Shown here: one piece after another, positions 27,265 to 36,118 of the stretch
Layout: each line of letters starts with the position of its first letter
Numbering within the stretch: the stretch's first letter is position 1
Assembly: GCF_002811945.1 (NCBI RefSeq)
Contig: NZ_NPDX01000001.1
Span: 1,682,501-1,746,500, forward strand
From: Leptospira harrisiae
Lineage (GTDB): Bacteria; Spirochaetota; Leptospiria; Leptospirales; Leptospiraceae
Direction: 5' to 3'
Length of the DNA stretch: 64,000 nucleotides
The notes under the pieces: model-generated
What the model was told of the DNA's origin: nothing
Databases searched by the model: none
What the model saw: the letters and a program-made list of their open reading frames with translations, nothing else
Program-made: the position numbers and the translations under genes

Positions 27265-29298
27265 TTGAGAAAGTTACTATCGTTTTTCTTTCTATTGGTG
27301 AGCACACAAATTTTCCCTCTGGACTTTCCCAACTTTTCCTTGGGGGAAGAGAATGCCAAGGAAGAATTCAAACGAGGCCTTACTTATAAAAATTTAAGAG
27401 AGTATTCTGCTGCCAAAGAACGATTCCAAAAGGCAGTCAATTTAAAGAAAGATTTTCATTTGGCCCGACTAGAGCTTGCCAACAATTACTATCTGTTAGG
27501 TGAATGGGAAGAAGCTCTCGACGAGTTAGAAATTCTAACTTCGAAAGCAAAAAATGATCTTCTCATTGTGAATAAAATTGAAGCATTACGTTTGGCAATT
27601 GCTGGCGGTGTGACTGACAAAGAAAAAGTGTATTTTAAAACCATCGAAGGCGATTCGATCCGTGGATATCGATTTCGTAATCCGGTGGACATTACCTTTG
27701 ATGAAGATGGAAATTTCTATGTAGCAGGTTTTGACACATCAAATATCATCAAATTCAATGCTGCTGGAACTCCTCTTTCGAATTGGCGGGGTGGACTTAC
27801 CAGAAAACTAGATCGTCCCGTCTCACTAACTTACCATAACCAAAAAATCTATGTTGCTGATTTTGCAAGGGATGAAGTTTTACTCTTTGATCTTTCTGGA
27901 AGTTTTTTGACTTCCTTTGGAGGCCCAGGAAAAGGTCCGGGACAATTTCGAGGCCCCTCCTCTATTTTTATTGATCCGCAAGGTAATGTCTTTGTAGCAG
28001 ATTCTGGAAATGCAAGGATACAGAAATTCAATTCCAACGGAAAATTTCTTTTGGAATTCCAAGGATCAGGAAATTCAAAACTAGGAAACCCTTCAGGCAT
28101 TACTGTTCATGATGGAAAAATCTATGTTGTAGACAAAGAGAACATTCGAGTATTAGTTTTTGATGGTGATGGAAATACATTAAATGTTATTGAAAAACCA
28201 GAATGGAAAAAACCACGAAGTATCCGAATTCTTGATAACCAAATTTTCCTTACTGATGAACTAACAGGCATTTGGACCTACTCTTTGTTACATGGTGAGT
28301 GGAAGCAGCTAAGTAAGTTTAGAGACAAAAAGGGAGTGTATCGAGTTTTGTTTCGCCCTTTTGCTACCAATATGGATTCTACGGGCAGTTTGTATTTTGT
28401 TGATTTTGGAAAACATAGAATTGATATTTTTTCCCAAAAAAATCACCTTCTATCTAATCTTGATTTAAAAATTGAATCTATAGACACATCTGGATTTCCA
28501 GATATCCACATTTACACTCGAGTGCGCAATCGTGCAGGAAAAGAAATTGTTGGAATTGACCGTTTGAGTTTTCGAATTTTTGAAAACGATAATATGACTC
28601 CGCTTTTCTCATTAGCAAACAAAAACAAACTAAATGACAAACTTAGTGTTGCCATGGTTTATGAAAATAGCGAAGGATTAAAAAAAGGAAAACTTGCCCT
28701 TGAAGATGGCCTTTTCCCCTTCTTTCGTTCCTTACACGATACTGATAAAATTTCATTATATCGTGCGGGAAAAGACAGCAATTTAATTTTGCCGGAAACT
28801 GTCTCTCTCCGTGATATCTTAGCTAAAATTAGAGACAGTGTTTCTGAAGAAAAATATAATTTTGGAAAAGCAAGTATTGCAGCCTTACAAAAACTTTCAT
28901 TAGAAACTGGCCCAAAAGCTTTGGTTTATTTGGTTTCCGGAGAAAGTAAAGAAGATAGTTTCCTACAATATCAAAAATCAAGGATTGTGGCATTTTCTAA
29001 AGCACATTCCATTCCCATCTACGTTTTAACAGTAAATCCTAACCAAACCTTAGAAGATTCTTGGTCAGATATGACTGGACCAACCAACGGTCGCTACATT
29101 ATACTTGACGGTGAAGGTGAGGAAAGAGAATTATATAAAAAATTAAAATCTCATATAGACTACCGGTATATACTTTCCTATAAAACGGATACAAATCCCG
29201 AACTAATCAATCGTTATATCAAATTAGCCATAGGCGTAGAACATAGAGGAGTCAAAGGTAGAGATGAAGGGGGATACTTTGTTCCGGAACCTCGTTAA
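27265..29298 (+). CDS. Exported TPR, NHL-repeat and VWA-like domain protein
   Basis: 677 residues from a TTG start with GGAGGG 7 bases upstream; the frame is open further to 27073, but that would overlap the divergent prfC start and spoil the signal peptide LRKLLSFFFLLVSTQIFPLDF. Order: two TPR units (about 30-95), an NHL beta-propeller (about 130-385; repeats such as PVDITFDEDGNFYVAGF and PSSIFIDPQGNVFVADSGN), and a C-terminal von Willebrand A-like region (VAMVYENSEGLKKGKLALEDG, KALVYLVSGESKEDS, IPIYVLTVNP) without a full MIDAS motif. It likely acts in the periplasm in protein binding. The next gene overlaps its end by 35 bases and is probably a partner. Confidence 0.78.
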   Translation: MRKLLSFFFLLVSTQIFPLDFPNFSLGEENAKEEFKRGLTYKNLREYSAAKERFQKAVNLKKDFHLARLELANNYYLLGEWEEALDELEILTSKAKNDLLIVNKIEALRLAIAGGVTDKEKVYFKTIEGDSIRGYRFRNPVDITFDEDGNFYVAGFDTSNIIKFNAAGTPLSNWRGGLTRKLDRPVSLTYHNQKIYVADFARDEVLLFDLSGSFLTSFGGPGKGPGQFRGPSSIFIDPQGNVFVADSGNARIQKFNSNGKFLLEFQGSGNSKLGNPSGITVHDGKIYVVDKENIRVLVFDGDGNTLNVIEKPEWKKPRSIRILDNQIFLTDELTGIWTYSLLHGEWKQLSKFRDKKGVYRVLFRPFATNMDSTGSLYFVDFGKHRIDIFSQKNHLLSNLDLKIESIDTSGFPDIHIYTRVRNRAGKEIVGIDRLSFRIFENDNMTPLFSLANKNKLNDKLSVAMVYENSEGLKKGKLALEDGLFPFFRSLHDTDKISLYRAGKDSNLILPETVSLRDILAKIRDSVSEEKYNFGKASIAALQKLSLETGPKALVYLVSGESKEDSFLQYQKSRIVAFSKAHSIPIYVLTVNPNQTLEDSWSDMTGPTNGRYIILDGEGEERELYKKLKSHIDYRYILSYKTDTNPELINRYIKLAIGVEHRGVKGRDEGGYFVPEPR

Positions 29299-31315
29299 TT
29301 TTTTTTATAGATTCCTTATTAGTATTGGAATATTTGTTTTTGCGTCACTTTTGAATGCAGAATCCACCACCTTAGAAGATATAGCTGAAGGAAAAAAATT
29401 CCAATCGGAACACAATTGTAGAAAAGCAATACAACTCTACCAAACAGCATTACAAAAAAATCGGAATTCAATCGATGCAAAGCTAGGTGTTGCAGATTGT
29501 AGCTTTCAATTAGGTGCTTATCGAGAAAGTAAAAAATTCTATTTAGAAATATTGGATCGAGATACAAAACATATTCCTGCTGTTACTGGATTATCTGAAA
29601 TTTACCTTATAGATTCCGATTTTTCCGCCATTTCTAAGTTAATTGATCCTTTACTAGTTGAATACCCAAACAATACAGCCTTAAGAATTACAGAGGCAAA
29701 ATCACTCCAAAAACAAGGGAAACTTGACTCAGCCATTTATAAAATCAATACCTTGTCAAAACGATTAGAAGATCCTTCTGATTTAGTACGCATGTTAGCT
29801 GAATTATATTTTACAAAACAGAATTTTTCAGACTCTTACAATGCCATCGACAACTATTCAAAGAAGGAACCAAATGATCCAGATGGATTTGCTTTTAAAG
29901 CAAAAGTTCTTTTGTATCAAAACTATTTTCATCCGAACCAACTCAAGGCAATTCTGCCGGCGGTTGAGGATTCCCTACAAAATTCATTAAACCTGGATCC
30001 AAAAGGTGAAGAAGCTAGGTTTTATTCTGTTTATCATGATATTATTTTATCAAATTTAAGTGGCGATAAAGATATAAAAAAAAGGGCCTTTCGCACCATT
30101 TATGAATTAGCAAGAGAATTTCCAGAAAACCAACTCTACCATAGTATTGAAGCCAACTTAGCTTGGGAGTTGGGCGAAACGAAGTTTGCCACTTACCATT
30201 ATCGAAGGGCTCTCCAGTTAGATGATTTGGATGAAATTTTGAGATTTGAAGCAGAAGAATATTCTATTTCCCAAGAAAAGGAAGAATCCAAATTAAGAAG
30301 AGAATTAGGTGATTACAGACGGGATCGATTTTATTCAGAAAAACATTCTTTATACCATAAAAGTTCTTTATTTCACCTAAAACGTGCAAAAGATTTGAGC
30401 CCACAAACCCCTATTATCCGAAAGGAACTATTGGAATTTTATAATCTAACCGGGGAATCCGTCAAATATACCAATTTACTATTAAGATTAAGGGAAGAAG
30501 ATCCTAATTCATTTAAACTGCAGAACAAACTTGAGTTTTCGATAAAAAATTTAAAAGATTCCATAGAGTTCCGAGAAGGTTATCTACAAATCGATCCAAA
30601 CTCAATTCAGGACAATTTGGTCAGGTTTAGTCCAGAAGTATATGTTTTTGATATGGAATCGACTTTGCCTTTTCCATACCATTTACAAGCAGGGCGATTG
30701 TTGTCAGAAGCACTTCGATATAATTTGAAACAAATGCAAATGGTTCGCGTTGTAGATGGTGATGAATTGAAACATATCAGAGGATTACTCAAAGAAATGA
30801 GTTACCATCCATTTTCCCAAACATTACCTTTCTCGATCGACAATCTGCACTTATTAGATGCAAAAAGGAAAAATGCCGCAAAAATTCGGTATATAGTTCA
30901 TGGAAGGTATAAAATCAAAGATGGAGATATTCGTCTTGATGTTTCCGTTTACGATCGAAACAGTTTACGTGATGTTGCAACTTGGTCTACAAACCAAAGA
31001 GGTAGAGACAGTTTGCCTACCATCATTCATCGGATTGGCGAACGAATCAAAGACTTACTCCCCAAAGAAGGTAAAATACTAAAAGTCAAAAAAGATGAAG
31101 TCATTGTATCCCTTGGAAAAGATGATGGGTTAAAAAAAGATTCAAAATTAGAATTCCAACGAAAGGGAAATACTCTGTTTCAGGGAGAAATCACGGAACT
31201 TGGGAAATCCATTTCTTCTGTCAAACCGAGTGTGCGTGGATGGGAAAAAGAATTGGCAACGGGAGACGATGTCATTCTTTCCAGGGACTCAAATAAAGAG
31301 AAGAAAGATAAGTAA
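29264..31315 (+). CDS. Exported TPR protein with CsgG/FlgT-like C-terminal region
   Basis: 683 residues. Signal peptide (FLISIGIFVFASLLNA), then many TPR-like helix pairs to about 420 (CRKAIQLYQTALQKNRNSID, AKLGVADCSFQLGAY and others). The last 230 residues change character: LLSEALRYNLKQMQMVRVVDGDEL, YIVHGRYKIKDGDIRLDVSVYD and a final small beta domain (EVIVSLGKDDGLKKDSKLEF). This resembles the CsgG/TolB-N/FlgT group of periplasmic assembly proteins. An ATG at 29264 with AAGG upstream is used; a TTG at 29279 behind GGGGGA is also possible. The 3' end overlaps the converging gene by 44 bases. Confidence 0.7.
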   Translation: MKGDTLFRNLVNFFYRFLISIGIFVFASLLNAESTTLEDIAEGKKFQSEHNCRKAIQLYQTALQKNRNSIDAKLGVADCSFQLGAYRESKKFYLEILDRDTKHIPAVTGLSEIYLIDSDFSAISKLIDPLLVEYPNNTALRITEAKSLQKQGKLDSAIYKINTLSKRLEDPSDLVRMLAELYFTKQNFSDSYNAIDNYSKKEPNDPDGFAFKAKVLLYQNYFHPNQLKAILPAVEDSLQNSLNLDPKGEEARFYSVYHDIILSNLSGDKDIKKRAFRTIYELAREFPENQLYHSIEANLAWELGETKFATYHYRRALQLDDLDEILRFEAEEYSISQEKEESKLRRELGDYRRDRFYSEKHSLYHKSSLFHLKRAKDLSPQTPIIRKELLEFYNLTGESVKYTNLLLRLREEDPNSFKLQNKLEFSIKNLKDSIEFREGYLQIDPNSIQDNLVRFSPEVYVFDMESTLPFPYHLQAGRLLSEALRYNLKQMQMVRVVDGDELKHIRGLLKEMSYHPFSQTLPFSIDNLHLLDAKRKNAAKIRYIVHGRYKIKDGDIRLDVSVYDRNSLRDVATWSTNQRGRDSLPTIIHRIGERIKDLLPKEGKILKVKKDEVIVSLGKDDGLKKDSKLEFQRKGNTLFQGEITELGKSISSVKPSVRGWEKELATGDDVILSRDSNKEKKDK

Positions 31316-31832
31316 GGAGAACCTCAGAGATCCGTTCCTCTTTTTCTTTGTTGAAAGTTGGAATTTCTAACTGGCAAAGATAACCCTTAAAATAAAGAGA
31401 AAGGACCCCTTCTCTTTGAAAACAATCGTTAAGAATTGGTCGCAATCGGAAAAAATTTTCCGATTCCAAATAAATTGTTTCCTGACTAAATTCGTAATTT
31501 GCAATTAATTTATGTATGGTGGGACGAGGCGTTCGTTTCCATTCCAAATCCACATTAGGATAAAAATAAAAAATTCCATTTTCGAATTTGAGTTCACCCC
31601 TAGAAAGCAATGATTCATCTGCTTTGTTTACCCATTGGATGAATCCAGTTTCAGATGTTTTTTTTTGAGAAAAACCGACGGCAACAGAACCAAGTCCCTC
31701 TTTATTTCGTTTGATTTCTAATGACAGAACTTGAGGTTTTCCTATTTTTATCGATTCCTCTTCAATTCTATTGATGGCCTCATCTGAAATTGTTAGTATC
31801 TGTTGTTTTTTTTTAAAGGAAAACCAAAGCAT
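31272..31832 (-). CDS. Small protein with HesB/IscA-like N-terminal segment, function unknown
   Basis: About 186 residues from an ATG at 31832 (a GTG at 31847 adds five more). The start, ILTISDEAINRIEEESIKIGKP then LSLEIKRNKEGLGSVAVGF, resembles the A-type Fe-S carrier (HesB/IscA) fold, yet the three cluster Cys are absent; only two Cys occur, later (LNDCFQ, GYLCQL). The C-terminus is beta-rich and then helical. It may be a degenerate carrier-fold protein with another task. The relation is weak and is my inference. Confidence 0.55.
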   Translation of the reverse strand: MLWFSFKKKQQILTISDEAINRIEEESIKIGKPQVLSLEIKRNKEGLGSVAVGFSQKKTSETGFIQWVNKADESLLSRGELKFENGIFYFYPNVDLEWKRTPRPTIHKLIANYEFSQETIYLESENFFRLRPILNDCFQREGVLSLYFKGYLCQLEIPTFNKEKEERISEVLLTYLSSLYLSPWKE

Positions 31833-31853
31833 TTTTCGGGAATCCACCTTCTA

Positions 31854-32336
31854 ATGAATATGAATACATTTATCTATCGATCAAAGTTTCCAATCAATAA
31901 GGAAATTCTATTTCAATTCCACGAAGAGCCGATTGGATTTCAAACCTTGGTCGGAGGGACAAAAGGAATTGAAGTCATAAAAGCTCCTAAATCATTATCA
32001 ATTGGTGAAGAAGTCATTTTAAAAATCAGTATTTTACCATTTTGGAAAACTATTTGGATCGCAAAACATACTGCTTATCAAAAAAATTCATTTTTTATAG
32101 ATAACCAAGAAAAGGGACCATTCCTAAAATTCCAACATACACATTTATTTTTAGATGGCCCAAAAGGGGAAAACTCGTGCATTCTATCAGATGAAATTAA
32201 TATTAATTTTTATCTCTGGCCCTTGTCTCGAATATTTATATTTCCTATTCTTTGTCTAATGTTTTGGAAACGACACAACCTTACTGCAAAACACTTCGGA
32301 GTGAGTAACGAATTAATTTTTTGTCGCTATTCTTGA
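31854..32336 (+). CDS. SRPBCC (START-like) superfamily protein
   Basis: About 160 residues from ATG 31854 (an ATG at 31860 is equally possible; no clear ribosome site, and the longer frame from 31803 overlaps the divergent gene). The pattern FIYRSKFPINKEILFQFHEEP, then IDNQEKGPFLKFQHTHLF and ILSDEININFYLWP, followed by a final helix, is that of the ligand-binding SRPBCC proteins related to the N-terminal part of TIGR01777-type epimerases. Such domains bind hydrophobic small molecules. No ligand can be named. The 3' end overlaps mgsA by 24 bases. Confidence 0.7.
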   Translation: MNMNTFIYRSKFPINKEILFQFHEEPIGFQTLVGGTKGIEVIKAPKSLSIGEEVILKISILPFWKTIWIAKHTAYQKNSFFIDNQEKGPFLKFQHTHLFLDGPKGENSCILSDEININFYLWPLSRIFIFPILCLMFWKRHNLTAKHFGVSNELIFCRYS

Positions 32337-32747
32337 TCCATAATCAATTAACTGTCGACTGTATTCTCTTTCCATTAAAGGTGAAGAGATTAAAAAATCA
32401 GCACTGGAACGATTACAGGCCATTGGAATATTATACAATACAGCGATTCGAAGTAAAGCTTTCACATCAGGATCATGGGGTTGAGCTGAAAGTGGATCCC
32501 AGAAAAAAACCATAAAATCAATTCCATCTTCTACAATCTTTGATCCAATTTGTTGGTCTCCTCCCAATGGACCCGAGATGAATCGAAACACAGGAAGTCC
32601 AATTTGTTCATGGATTAATTTTCCAGTAGTTCCTGTTGCCGAAAGATGGTGTTTGCTTAAAGTGCCTTTATTGTATTTTACCCAATCTAATAAATCTTCT
32701 TTGCGATTGTCATGAGCAATGAGGACGATCTTTTTTGTGATCTCCAT
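32313..32747 (-). CDS. mgsA: Methylglyoxal synthase
   Basis: About 144 residues from ATG 32747 (an upstream ATG at 32768 adds seven). It starts MEITKKIVLIAHDNRKEDLL and has the phosphate site SATGTTGKLI, the loop FISGPLGGDQQIGS with the catalytic Asp, DFMVFFWDPLSAQPHDPDVKA and the end NRSSADFLISS, all standard for MgsA. It turns dihydroxyacetone phosphate into methylglyoxal, a bypass that releases phosphate in sugar-phosphate stress. Cytoplasmic hexamer in relatives. Confidence 0.92.
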   Translation of the reverse strand: MEITKKIVLIAHDNRKEDLLDWVKYNKGTLSKHHLSATGTTGKLIHEQIGLPVFRFISGPLGGDQQIGSKIVEDGIDFMVFFWDPLSAQPHDPDVKALLRIAVLYNIPMACNRSSADFLISSPLMEREYSRQLIDYGSRIATKN

Positions 32748-32819
32748 TTTTCTTTGAATTAGTACCATAGAATGATAGTTCTTGCCAATATCTAGGATTC
32801 AAGGAAAGTTTCCCTGTAA

Positions 32820-33626
32820 ATGAAATTTCCCATCCTATTTTTATGGATTTCTTTGATTTTCCTTGGAGCCCTTCCCATCAGTTCTAAAGAACCAAACCAG
32901 TCAACTAGCACAGAAAATCGGTTGGAATCTATCCTTCCCACCACACCAGAATCTGGATCTCCTTGGGGTGAAAATTCAGAACGATTGGATTCAATTTCTG
33001 TCCTAAACCTAGTTGATGAGAAAAATTCCCAAAAACGATGGCAAGATGCAAACAAGGAATACTCATCTGCCATAGATTATTTTGAATCTGTTAGGAAAAA
33101 TATCGAAAAACGGAAAGAAGATTCCAAAAAAGAAATCTACTATGAAGACAGATATGAATGGCAAAAACAGATTCGAAAGGAAAACAAAGAAAAGGAATTT
33201 CAAAAACAACTTTTTGATTTAAGATCACAGACTGTAGGACGTTTAGTCAAAGCCATGAATGTTTTGGATAAAATAGAAAATCCAAAGGTAAAGGAAAGTG
33301 CACCTTATTTAGATTTAAAATCAGGAATCTACAGGGAGTATATCAAACACCAGGAAGCTTTCAAAAACTATCTCCAGGTCATAGATTTTACGCATAGATA
33401 CATTGAACTATCTTCTAAAAATGAAAAAGAAGCGGAACCACATCGATTGCTTGCTCTCTCTTATGAAAAAATGGAACAAACTGCCCTAAGGTCAAAAAAC
33501 CAAGAACTTTATTATGAATTTAAAGAACTAAAGAAAAAGCATTTATTACGTTTTGCAGAAATCCACTATGGTCGCGATTCAAAAGAATACACTACCATAG
33601 AAGAAAAGGTTGGAAGGGATTTTTAA
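32820..33626 (+). CDS. Exported helical protein resembling Leptospira flagellar coiling proteins (FcpA/FcpB type)
   Basis: 268 residues with a clear signal peptide (FPILFLWISLIFLGALPISSKE), a Ser/Pro-rich stretch, and then almost entirely charged helices (residues 65-268). The segment MNVLDKIENPKVKESAPYLD ... YREYIKHQEAF, then EPHRLLALSYEKMEQ and HLLRFAEIHYG, resembles what I recall of the flagellar sheath proteins FcpA and FcpB, which force the coiled shape of Leptospira periplasmic flagella. I am not sure which, or whether it is a third paralogue. It overlaps the converging gene's stop by 4 bases. Confidence 0.5.
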   Translation: MKFPILFLWISLIFLGALPISSKEPNQSTSTENRLESILPTTPESGSPWGENSERLDSISVLNLVDEKNSQKRWQDANKEYSSAIDYFESVRKNIEKRKEDSKKEIYYEDRYEWQKQIRKENKEKEFQKQLFDLRSQTVGRLVKAMNVLDKIENPKVKESAPYLDLKSGIYREYIKHQEAFKNYLQVIDFTHRYIELSSKNEKEAEPHRLLALSYEKMEQTALRSKNQELYYEFKELKKKHLLRFAEIHYGRDSKEYTTIEEKVGRDF

Positions 33627-34453
33627 GTAATACCGAGTTTCTTTTTTAAAGCTCTATTTTCTTCGACAAGTTCTTTAATTTCTTGTTCCGTATATTCAAA
33701 AAGTCGATCCTGGGCCCTTAGTATTTTGTCCAAGTTCATTTCTTCAATCCTAGAATAGTTTAACACTTGTTCTGTTGCCCTTTGAAGTTCCAATGCTTGT
33801 TTTAACTCTTTTTCGCGAAGTTCATCCAGTTGTTGGCTTGCTTTCACCCGGGCATGAAGTTCGATTAATTCCTGATTTTTCATATCATTCACTTTATCCA
33901 AAGCAGTGTTGATTCCCGCTTGAGAGCGTTTGACAAGTTCTTCATATTTTAAAATCGAACGAAGGGCCTCATTTTCCTTTTTGGATTCTTCATATTCTTG
34001 GTGAGCCAAACTAAAAACTCCTTCAAAAAAACCAACGTTTTCTAAACAGGAATTTCCAATATCTAAGGCTGCAGCTTTGTACGATTCGGATTGGATGGTA
34101 CGGTCAAGAATCATACGAAGTTCTCTTACATGGAGGGGGTTTTCCAAGACCAAGTATTTCGAATGCCCTTCCACCATTTCTTGAATTTGGTTTACTCCAT
34201 CTTCAGATGAAATCAAAATCAAAGAAACAAAAGGATTTGCCTCAAAGGAAGAAGCAACTGTTGTTTGGATTTGTTTCCATTCTGCAAGGGTGACTTGTAG
34301 GAATAAAATATGAATATCATTAGGACCAATCGTAATGCGATCCATTTCATCCAATTGCATTTGGTTGACTTGAACTTTGATCTTTGAATGTTTCCAAAGT
34401 TCTACCGGAAAGGGGCGTCCTTTAGAGATATTCCAAATATAAGAAGTTTTCAA
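33623..34453 (-). CDS. Pseudo-receiver domain protein with long coiled coil
   Basis: 277 residues from a TTG at 34453 with AGGAG 7 bases upstream. Residues 1-115 have the rhythm of a response-regulator receiver (NDIHILFLQVTLAEW, VSLILISSEDGVNQ, KYLVLENPLHVRELRMIL), but the phosphate-accepting Asp and the conserved Lys before Pro are not there (LFLQV and LENP), so it probably cannot be phosphorylated in the usual way. From about 150 to the end it is a charged coiled coil (KENEALRSILKYEELVKRSQ and further). A scaffold or signalling adaptor is likely. It converges on the Fcp-like gene. Confidence 0.6.
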   Translation of the reverse strand: MKTSYIWNISKGRPFPVELWKHSKIKVQVNQMQLDEMDRITIGPNDIHILFLQVTLAEWKQIQTTVASSFEANPFVSLILISSEDGVNQIQEMVEGHSKYLVLENPLHVRELRMILDRTIQSESYKAAALDIGNSCLENVGFFEGVFSLAHQEYEESKKENEALRSILKYEELVKRSQAGINTALDKVNDMKNQELIELHARVKASQQLDELREKELKQALELQRATEQVLNYSRIEEMNLDKILRAQDRLFEYTEQEIKELVEENRALKKKLGIT

Positions 34454-34525
34454 ATCAGATCTCCTGTGCCACAACTACTGATTCTATAGGACTGTAGTAA
34501 GAGGAATTTTCTAGCAAATTTTATT

Positions 34526-36118
34526 TTATTTAGCTTTTCGAAACCGATTTTTTACGAGTTCAATTCGCTCATCCAAAAGGTCCCGAAATCGGAAATAAAA
34601 TCCCAATCGGCTACGGATGGAGTCAGGAAGTTTAGCATCAGTCCGAGAAATCATAATGTAGACGGAAAGTGTGGCAATCACAATATTTGCAGACCATGGT
34701 CCAACCCAATCGGGAACATTTTCTTTATAAGAAATCCCTGATCCGAAGATAAAAAATGCATAATAGATCAAAAGAAAAATTACAGCAAGTGTAAAACTCA
34801 TTCCTTTTCCCGATCGTTTGACAACAAGACCAAGTGGAAATGACAAAAAGAAAAATATTTGGCAAGAAAGCGGAGTGGCAAACCGTTTATGAATTTCAAC
34901 GTTAAACCCTGTGAGAGTTTTTTTCGATTCATTGAGTAATTCTGACAGCTGAGTGAACAGGGCAAATTTTTGAGCCATATCTTCTTGTTTACCGCTACCT
35001 GCCCCCATCAGTAGTTCATATTTAAACTGTTCGACCATTTGTTTGAGTCCACCAACTCCTTTGATCGATAAACCATACTCTTTCAAAATTTCCAAACCCG
35101 GGATATTTTCTAGTCCTTCCGATTCGATCGCATTGCGAATTTCAATGAGCATCGGTAACGAGAAAGTATCAGGTTTTACATTGATACTCATAATTTTTGT
35201 CTCTTTTTTGGCTGGAGTATTGTAATCCATTTCTCCATCCATAAAATTGGTAACTCCAATCGCATTTGTTTCCGGATCCCATTCGATCACATAACCTTTG
35301 CGGAGACGAACTGACTTTTCATACTCACCAGCTAAGTTTTTTTTCTCAACTAACAGACCTTCTTTGGCATTGATGATTTGTAACATCCGGGATCCTCCCA
35401 TTGGTACAGCCAAATTATTTACCATAATAAAGTCAGTTCCATCAGCAGAAATAGCCCATTCACGGATTTGTACATTACTTAAGTTGCCTTCCGCATCAAT
35501 TCCACCGGAATACATTGTTCTACCCTTTTCGGAAAAAAAATCTTGGGTTTTATCTCCAGAAAATTGGCCAGGTTGAATGGCAAGGAGTGGATTGTATGTA
35601 GCAATCCAGTTATCAAAATCTTTCATCTTACGAGTGTTTTCTGGTCCTAGATAAAAATTCAAATAACCAACAATCAAGGTCATTAGAAAACCAAATACTA
35701 GGAAGTTGGAATAAATATATGGAAAAGAAACGCCCGAAGCCCGCATGGCGGTAATTTCAGAATCTCCCGACAATCGACCTGCTGCCATAATGCCAGACAT
35801 AAGGCAGGCCATGGGAATCGTCATAGGAAGAGTATTGCCAAAAACATACCCCATATAGTCCAATAACCTAAAAAAATCTACACTCTTTCCGACAAAGAGT
35901 CCTATCATTTTCTGAATGGCCACCGCCATATAAATCATTGTAAAAAAAGAAAGAGCAACAAGGAACGGGCTTAAAATTTCTTTGAGTATGTAGATTCTTA
36001 GAATCGAAGGTTTAAATCGTTTCCATTTACCTAAACGATCTGTATCCACCATAAAATCAGGTGGTAAGTCATCTTTTGAAAAGACTCTTACAGTTCGTAG
36101 ATCAACTTGTTTAGCCAA
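34526..36118 (-). CDS. LptF/LptG family (YjgP/YjgQ) permease
   Basis: 530 residues starting with TTG at 36118, overlapping the miaB stop by 8 bases. Three N-terminal membrane helices ([21 protein letters not shown] ... and [21 protein letters not shown]), a large periplasmic beta-jellyroll-like domain (about 170-400), and three C-terminal helices ([32 protein letters not shown]). This is the layout of LptF/LptG, which draw lipopolysaccharide out of the inner membrane with LptB. The periplasmic part is longer than in E. coli LptF. Which of the two it is cannot be decided here, and the partner is not in the window. Confidence 0.85.
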   Translation of the reverse strand: MAKQVDLRTVRVFSKDDLPPDFMVDTDRLGKWKRFKPSILRIYILKEILSPFLVALSFFTMIYMAVAIQKMIGLFVGKSVDFFRLLDYMGYVFGNTLPMTIPMACLMSGIMAAGRLSGDSEITAMRASGVSFPYIYSNFLVFGFLMTLIVGYLNFYLGPENTRKMKDFDNWIATYNPLLAIQPGQFSGDKTQDFFSEKGRTMYSGGIDAEGNLSNVQIREWAISADGTDFIMVNNLAVPMGGSRMLQIINAKEGLLVEKKNLAGEYEKSVRLRKGYVIEWDPETNAIGVTNFMDGEMDYNTPAKKETKIMSINVKPDTFSLPMLIEIRNAIESEGLENIPGLEILKEYGLSIKGVGGLKQMVEQFKYELLMGAGSGKQEDMAQKFALFTQLSELLNESKKTLTGFNVEIHKRFATPLSCQIFFFLSFPLGLVVKRSGKGMSFTLAVIFLLIYYAFFIFGSGISYKENVPDWVGPWSANIVIATLSVYIMISRTDAKLPDSIRSRLGFYFRFRDLLDERIELVKNRFRKAK

